DNA of 64,000 nucleotides from Chloroflexi bacterium UBA4733. Its GTDB lineage: Bacteria > Chloroflexota > UBA4733. Of this stretch, positions 58,979 through 64,000 are shown piece by piece. The notes beneath the pieces are model-generated. The model saw only the letters and a program-made list of their open reading frames with translations, ran no database searches and was not told where the DNA came from. The position numbers and the translations under genes were made by a program. Within the stretch, counting starts at the first letter, position 1. Each line of letters starts with the position of its first letter. The stretch lies in the NCBI GenBank assembly GCA_002404055.1, contig DHIZ01000057.1:9094-73093 (forward strand), given 5' to 3'.

Positions 58979-60901
58979 ATGTGGGATGGACACAGCGGCC
59001 GTGGCATGGGCATGGGCCGCATGGGCCGGGACAACGAACAGTTGCCGCCCGGCAAACTGAAGCTCGGACACCTCGGACGGATCGCCGCCTACCTCAAGCC
59101 CTATCTCTGGCACACAGCAGTTATCTTCCTCTGTATCGGCGCTGCGACCGCCATCGGGCTGGCGCCGCCGCTGGTGATCAGGGCAATCATCGACAAGGCC
59201 CTACCGACACACAACAAGCGGTTGTTGAATCTGCTGGTGCTGGCGATGATCGTGGTGCCGGCGGTCAACGGTCTGATCGGGGTCATCCAGAATTATTTCA
59301 ACACACGCGTGGGTCAGGCGATCATGTTCGACCTGCGCAATCAACTGTTCGCCCACTTGCAGCGCATGTCGTTGCGCTTCTACGTGGCAACGCAAACTGG
59401 TCAGATCATGTCCCGTGTCAACAACGATGTCGGCGCAGTGCAGAATGCGGTCACGGGAACGCTCGTGGGCATCGTCACCAGCACCGTCACGGTGGCCTCG
59501 ACGCTCGCCGTCATCTTTGCCCTGAACGCCCATCTGGCCTTGCTCGCTGTGGTGATCCTGCCGGCTTTTGTCGCGCCGATGCGTTCCGTCGGCCGCTTCC
59601 GGCAGCGCATCTCCAAGCAGACGCAGCAGCGGCAGGCGGACCTCACCGCCCACATGGAGGAGCGTCTTTCGATCAGTGGCTTCATCCTGACGCGCGTGTT
59701 TGGTCGCCAGGCCGACGAACGTCAGCGGTTCGGCACGATCAACAAGGATCTCATGGCCTTGCAGATTCGCCAGGCAATGGTGGGCCGCTGGTTCTTCATG
59801 CTTATGGCGGTGCTCTCAGCGGTCGGGCCGGCGCTGATCTACTGGTATGGTGGTCGCCTGGTCATTAGCGGTGCGCTCACCATCGGCACCGTGGTGGCGT
59901 TTGTAGCCTACCTGGGCAACTTGTACCGCCCGGTCACCAGCCTGGCCAACGTCTACGTCGACTTGCGGGGCGCGCTCGGCGTCTTCGATCGCATCTTCGA
60001 GTACCTGGACATGGTTCCCGAGGTTCAGGACGCACCTGGCGCGACCGTCCTGCCGGCCAGCAGCGGACGCGTTACCTTTCGTGACGTGACGTTCTCCTAC
60101 GCGGGAGCGGATCGCCCGGCCGTGGACCATATTTCGCTGGACATTCAGCCGGGTCAGTTAGTGGCATTGGTCGGTCCCAGCGGCGCCGGCAAAACGACGC
60201 TCACGACGCTCGTCCCGCGCTTTTACGACCCGGACGCCGGCAGCATAGAGATCGACGGCGTGAATATCCGGGGGGTCACGCTCGACTCGCTCGGCGCCCA
60301 ACTGGCGATGGTGACGCAGGAGATCTTTCTCTTCCACACGACCATTATGGAGAATCTGCTTTATGCCCGCCCGACCGCGACGGAAGCAGAGGTGATCGCC
60401 GCGGCGCGGGCTGCCAATATCCACGAGCACATCGCATCCCTTCCCCTGGGCTACGGGACAGTCGTTGGCGAGCGTGGCTACCGGCTCTCCGGTGGCGAGA
60501 AACAGCGCCTGGCGATAGCGCGGGCCTTGCTCAAGAATCCTCGAGTCCTGATCCTGGACGAAGCGACGAGTGCCTTAGATTCCAACTCGGAGGCCATGAT
60601 CCAGGCGGCGCTGGCGCCGCTTATGCATGGCCGCACGAGCATCGTCATCGCGCACCGTCTCTCGACGATCCTGTCGGCAGATATCATCGTCGTCCTGGAC
60701 CACGGGCGATTGGTCGAGCAGGGTAGTCACGACCAACTCCTGGCGATGAACGGCCTCTATGCCACGTTGTACAGGCAGCAGTTCCGCGACCCGCCCAGGG
60801 CGGTGACGCCTGCTCCGATTGACGGATTCGTGTCCGGTCGCCGGCGAGATCGGGAGCTGCCTGTGGTCATGACGAAAATGGCAGAAACGGCGGCGACGTA
60901 G
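58979..60901 (+). CDS. ABC exporter, fused permease-ATPase (half-transporter)
   Basis: A 640-residue protein. The N-terminal membrane domain has about six helices (about 40-340). The ATPase domain has Walker A LVGPSGAGKTTLTTL, Q-loop MVTQEIFLF, signature YRLSGGEKQRLAIARAL, Walker B VLILDEATSAL and an H-loop in IVIAHRLSTI. It probably works as a homodimer exporting a drug or lipid. It follows the PadR gene by 128 bases, as in many PadR-regulated multidrug exporters. The start at ATG 58979 adds a short Gly/Met-rich tail. Confidence 0.92.
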   Translation: MWDGHSGRGMGMGRMGRDNEQLPPGKLKLGHLGRIAAYLKPYLWHTAVIFLCIGAATAIGLAPPLVIRAIIDKALPTHNKRLLNLLVLAMIVVPAVNGLIGVIQNYFNTRVGQAIMFDLRNQLFAHLQRMSLRFYVATQTGQIMSRVNNDVGAVQNAVTGTLVGIVTSTVTVASTLAVIFALNAHLALLAVVILPAFVAPMRSVGRFRQRISKQTQQRQADLTAHMEERLSISGFILTRVFGRQADERQRFGTINKDLMALQIRQAMVGRWFFMLMAVLSAVGPALIYWYGGRLVISGALTIGTVVAFVAYLGNLYRPVTSLANVYVDLRGALGVFDRIFEYLDMVPEVQDAPGATVLPASSGRVTFRDVTFSYAGADRPAVDHISLDIQPGQLVALVGPSGAGKTTLTTLVPRFYDPDAGSIEIDGVNIRGVTLDSLGAQLAMVTQEIFLFHTTIMENLLYARPTATEAEVIAAARAANIHEHIASLPLGYGTVVGERGYRLSGGEKQRLAIARALLKNPRVLILDEATSALDSNSEAMIQAALAPLMHGRTSIVIAHRLSTILSADIIVVLDHGRLVEQGSHDQLLAMNGLYATLYRQQFRDPPRAVTPAPIDGFVSGRRRDRELPVVMTKMAETAAT

Positions 60902-60968
60902 GCAACCAGGCGCTTGCGGGCTTTGGTCGGTGATCCGAAGCACGGCTGTCGGTCCGTGCCCCACCAGT

Positions 60969-61907
60969 TCAGGTATACAACTCACTCACCGACTCGTCAT
61001 TGTGAATGCGGCGGATGGCGGCCGCGAGGATGGGGGCCACCGACACGACCTTTAGCTTGGGACTTCCCGACAGGGCGGCGGTCGGCAACGTGTCAGTCAC
61101 GACGACTTCCGTCAGGGCCGAGCTTTCCAGGCGTTGGACGGCGTCCCGGGCAAGCACGCCGTGGACCGCTCCGGCACGCACCTCGATGGCCCCCATCTCC
61201 AGCAGGAGACGTGTTGCCTCGACCAGAGAGCCTCCCAGGCCGATCAGGTCGTCGAAGAGCAGCACGCGTTTGCCCCGGACGTCGCCAATGACGTGGCGGG
61301 CGACGACATGCTCGGAGTCGAGTCGTTCTTTATCAACGATGGCGAGACCCAGGTCGAGGCGTCGAGCGAACTCACGCACCCGGCTGGCCCGGCCGACATC
61401 GGTCGCTGCTGCGACGGTGTTGCTCAGGTCGCCGCGGGCGAAGTAATCGCAGAGGATGGGCATCGCCGTCAGTTGATCCGTCGGACAATGCATGAAGCCT
61501 TGTATCTGGCCGGCGTGGAGGTCGATCGTGAGCACCCGGTCGACGCCGGCTGCGTTGAGCAGATCAGCGGCCAGGCGGGCGGCGATGGAAATGCGACCGC
61601 GGTCCTTCTGGTCGGACTGCGCGTAGAAGAAGAACGGCAGTACTGCGGTCACGCGGCGAGCTGAGGCGCCCTTCAGCGCGTCGATGAGCATGAGCAGCTC
61701 CATGAAGTTGTCGTTGACGGGGGGGCTGGCGGTCTGCACTAGAAAGACGTCGCAGCCCCGCACATGCTCTTCGATGCGCACAAAGGTGCAGTCGTTGTAA
61801 TACTTCGTCCGTTCGACCCGGCCAGAGGCGATACCGAGGACGGCACAGATTGCTTCGGTCAAGGCGCAGGCGGAACTGCCCGAGAACACCTTCAAGGAGT
61901 TGTGCAA
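60969..61907 (-). CDS. prs: Ribose-phosphate pyrophosphokinase, divergent
   Basis: A 312-residue PRPP synthetase-like protein. The backbone is clear: LKVFSGSSACALTEAIC, VRIEEHVRGCDVFLVQTASP then PVNDNFMELLMLIDALKGAS, VLTIDLHAGQIQGFM and LLLEMGAIEVRAGAVHGVL. However, the PRPP loop is LLFDDLIGLGGSLVEA rather than DDMIDTGGT, and the usual YARQDRK is YAQSDQK. Activity or allosteric control may therefore differ, or it may be a paralogue. TTG 61907 is the chosen start. Confidence 0.85.
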   Translation of the reverse strand: MHNSLKVFSGSSACALTEAICAVLGIASGRVERTKYYNDCTFVRIEEHVRGCDVFLVQTASPPVNDNFMELLMLIDALKGASARRVTAVLPFFFYAQSDQKDRGRISIAARLAADLLNAAGVDRVLTIDLHAGQIQGFMHCPTDQLTAMPILCDYFARGDLSNTVAAATDVGRASRVREFARRLDLGLAIVDKERLDSEHVVARHVIGDVRGKRVLLFDDLIGLGGSLVEATRLLLEMGAIEVRAGAVHGVLARDAVQRLESSALTEVVVTDTLPTAALSGSPKLKVVSVAPILAAAIRRIHNDESVSELYT

Positions 61908-61965
61908 GCGCTTCTCGTCACCTTCCTATCCTTCTGTCGCGGGCGAGGCCGGCGTCCGGCTCCCT

Positions 61966-61979
61966 GTTTCACGTGGAAC
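61966..61979. promoter_or_regulatory. parS-like site 2
   Basis: GTTTCACGTGGAAC lies in the short gap between prs and the gamma-glutamyltransferase gene. It differs from the ParB core GTTTCACGTGAAAC by one base; to my knowledge this exact form is common among actinobacterial parS sites. With the site at 58042 it supports, but does not prove, a centromere region. Confidence 0.55.
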
Positions 61980-61986
61980 GCTGCGC

Positions 61987-63801
61987 TCAGCGGCCCGCCA
62001 CGTAGGCCGTCTGCGCGCGTGGTGAGGCGCCGCCGGCCAGCACGCCAGTGGCGGCGTCCCGACTGATTGCTGTGACCTGACCATGGGACCATGGCCCGGA
62101 CACTGTGACATCGTGGCCGCGGCTGCGTAGCTCGGCCACCGTTGCTTCCGCCAATCGTCCTTCCACCACGACACGCCGCGGCGCCAGCTCACGCGGATAG
62201 AACGAGTTGCGTAGGTGCAAGGTGTGGAAGGATGCCGCCTCGATCGCCGTTTGCAGGTCCATGCCGAAGTCGACGACGTTCAGGAAAAACTGTAGCGTCC
62301 ACTGATCCTGCTGGTCGCCGCCGGGCGTACCGAAGGCGAGCCACGGTTGCCCGTCGCGCAACGCCAGCGACGGGGTCAACGTCGCCCGCGGCCGCTTCCC
62401 CGGAGCCAGCGCATTCGGATGTCCGGCTTCCAGCACGAACATCTGGCCGCGCGTCCCCAACGGAAACCCCAAACCCGGTATCACCGGCGACGATGGGAAC
62501 CAGCCGCCGGACGGCGTTGCCGAAATCATCAGCCCGGTCTCATCGGCAGCGTCGACGTGCGTCGTGTCGCCACGGTAAACGCGCGGGTCCACCGCGGGAC
62601 CGGACGCTGCTGGCTGTGGTGACACGTCTCCCGCCCGCACCTCGCCCGACGCCACCCTGTCGATCAACGCCGCGCGCGCCGCGGCGTATTCATCCGCCAA
62701 CAATCGATCCAGCGGCGTCTCCGCGAAGCGAGGATCGCCGTAGTAGGCTTCCCGGTCGGCAAAGGCCAGCTTCGCCGCTTCAACGACGGTGTGGACATAC
62801 TCAGGCGAGTTGTGGCCCAACGCCCTCAAGTCAAACTGCTGCAGGATGGCCAGTTGCTGGAGGAACACCGGCCCCTGGGTCCACGGCCCGCACTTGAACA
62901 CGTCGACGCCACGGTAGCGATACGACACCGGATCTTCCAGCAGCGTCTCATAGTCGGCCAGGTCGGCGGCACGGATGAGACCCTTATGGCTGCCGGTGAT
63001 GCCAGGAACTGCCGTGTTCGCGGCAAACCCTTCGATGGCGTCCGCCACCGGTCCACGATAAAACCAGCGCCGGACTTCCTCCAGGGCGCTCTCACGCCCC
63101 CGGCCGCGCTCGCGCACCTCGATATCCAGTGCCTGCTGGAATGTGGCCGCCCAGGCAGGCTGACACAGCACATCCCCCGGCAACGGCACCCGATTACCCG
63201 GCATAAACTGTTCGGCCGAACTTGGCCACCACTCCCGGAAGCGGGTAGCGCTGGCGTTGATCGCGGCGGACAGACCCGGATACACCGGGAAGCCGGACCT
63301 TGCCAGTTCTACCGCCGGACCGAGTGTTTCGGCAAGTCCTAGCCGTCCAAACTGCTGCAGCAGCGTAATCCAGGCGCCGAAGGATGCCGGCACCGTCGCC
63401 GGAAGCAGCCCGTCGCCAGGGATCAGCGAGATACCCTGCTGCTGGAACCAGTCAAGGGTCGCCAACCGTGGCGCGGCGCCCTGACCGCTTATCGAGACGA
63501 CGCACCGTCGTTGCGGGTCAAAGACCAGCATCGGACACTCTCCGGCGATGCCGTTGGACTGCGGCAAAACCACCGTCAGACAAAAGCCGGCCGCGGCCGC
63601 GGCATCGGCAGCGTTGCCACCCAGGTCGTAGGCACGCGCGCCGGCGGCCGCCGCCAGGTAATGTCCCGCCGCGACCAGGCCATGCCGGCCATAATAGAGC
63701 GGGCGGCAGGTGAACGGCATTGCGGCCCTGCTCGGCGCCACGTGCCAGCCTTCCGCTGCACCTGCCTCCGGTTGCGACTTTGCCTGACCACCAATACTCA
63801 C
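61987..63801 (-). CDS. Gamma-glutamyltransferase family protein
   Basis: A 604-residue Ntn-hydrolase. The N-terminal half has GLVAAGHYLAAAAGARAYDL and NAADAAAAAGFCLTVVLPQSNGIAG (read as two parts). The self-cleavage and nucleophile region is YRGDTTHVDAADETGLMIS, with the Thr of TTH expected to become the new N terminus. The late GTPGGDQQDQWTLQFFLN also fits. No signal peptide is evident, so it may be cytoplasmic and of the glutamyl/acylase-like subgroup. I take GTG 63801 because AGGAGAGATACCG precedes it. The remaining ~200 bases to the window end hold no gene. Confidence 0.88.
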   Translation of the reverse strand: MSIGGQAKSQPEAGAAEGWHVAPSRAAMPFTCRPLYYGRHGLVAAGHYLAAAAGARAYDLGGNAADAAAAAGFCLTVVLPQSNGIAGECPMLVFDPQRRCVVSISGQGAAPRLATLDWFQQQGISLIPGDGLLPATVPASFGAWITLLQQFGRLGLAETLGPAVELARSGFPVYPGLSAAINASATRFREWWPSSAEQFMPGNRVPLPGDVLCQPAWAATFQQALDIEVRERGRGRESALEEVRRWFYRGPVADAIEGFAANTAVPGITGSHKGLIRAADLADYETLLEDPVSYRYRGVDVFKCGPWTQGPVFLQQLAILQQFDLRALGHNSPEYVHTVVEAAKLAFADREAYYGDPRFAETPLDRLLADEYAAARAALIDRVASGEVRAGDVSPQPAASGPAVDPRVYRGDTTHVDAADETGLMISATPSGGWFPSSPVIPGLGFPLGTRGQMFVLEAGHPNALAPGKRPRATLTPSLALRDGQPWLAFGTPGGDQQDQWTLQFFLNVVDFGMDLQTAIEAASFHTLHLRNSFYPRELAPRRVVVEGRLAEATVAELRSRGHDVTVSGPWSHGQVTAISRDAATGVLAGGASPRAQTAYVAGR

Positions 63802-64000
63802 CGGTATCTCTCCTGTTCTGCCTCGATCGCACTCCGTCGTTGCCCGGCGAAGCACCTCTACAATACACCACGGACGACGCATCGTATCTTCGTCTCTCAG
63901 CCCTACGGGACCGTTGTTGTGCAGCAACGCCACCGCCCGCGGCGAGCGTGGTAGGATGCTAAGCATGTGGCCATAACTTTGGCATGGGTCGCTCCAGAGG

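Noticed and set aside
1..64000. CRISPR arrays, tRNA and rRNA genes
   Set aside because: I saw no regularly spaced repeats and no tRNA-like cloverleaf or rRNA sequence in the gaps; a covariance-model search would be decisive.

Overview
This is a high-G+C bacterial chromosome segment with compact genes. Frequent stop/start overlaps, many palindromic miniature elements, a NFACT/RqcH protein, a fused AhbA-AhbB-type siroheme decarboxylase and NBR1-like surface domains suggest a Chloroflexota-like bacterium. That placement rests on gene style, not on a marker gene. I saw no rRNA, tRNA or CRISPR array.

Layout. 0.2-6.4 kb: a MazE/MazF-type pair, a HAD-kinase-response regulator operon, a LacI-type gene beheaded by a palindromic element, a RES/Xre-type toxin-antitoxin pair and a sulfatase remnant. 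6.7-24.7 kb: the most unusual part, an island of four related cassettes. They encode MauE-like membrane proteins, membrane-anchored thioredoxin-like (MauD/TlpA-like) proteins, five small Tat-exported cysteine-rich proteins (12, 16, 20, 20 and 16 cysteines), three copies of an unrecognised ~140-residue protein (called family X here), and two Tat-lipoprotein substrate-binding-like proteins. All four cassettes start with the same upstream module, TTGCRA-N11-TYGCAA-N8-TTGC-N10-YGTA, with identical spacings. The island also holds a winged-helix regulator gene broken by one TAG, a remnant of a second copy, an ECF sigma factor with a membrane anti-sigma-like partner, and a methyltransferase. Several parts are broken, so the island looks duplicated and partly decaying.

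25.2-29 kb: a second ECF/anti-sigma pair, an enolase-superfamily enzyme and a Gfo/Idh/MocA oxidoreductase. 29.2-41.8 kb: accessory DNA with a 1721-residue DUF1998-type helicase carrying a C-terminal nuclease-like domain, unknown genes, HicB-like and HEPN genes, a Toprim primase-like protein and an excisionase-like HTH, which together resemble a decayed integrative element. 41.9-63.8 kb: mostly housekeeping genes (siroheme decarboxylase, glutaredoxin, rqcH, gmk, transketolase, GT-C glycosyltransferase, M23 peptidase, MATE pump, type 4 UDG, dapA, GT1 glycosyltransferase, PadR-ABC exporter, divergent prs, gamma-glutamyltransferase). Two parS-like sites lie at 58.0 and 62.0 kb.

Working model, inferred: MauE- and MauD-like proteins supply oxidising power outside the membrane so that Tat-exported cysteine-rich proteins can form their disulfides, under a shared operator/promoter. 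The peptides are not methylamine dehydrogenase light chains, because they have at most one Trp and no heavy chain or MauG is present.
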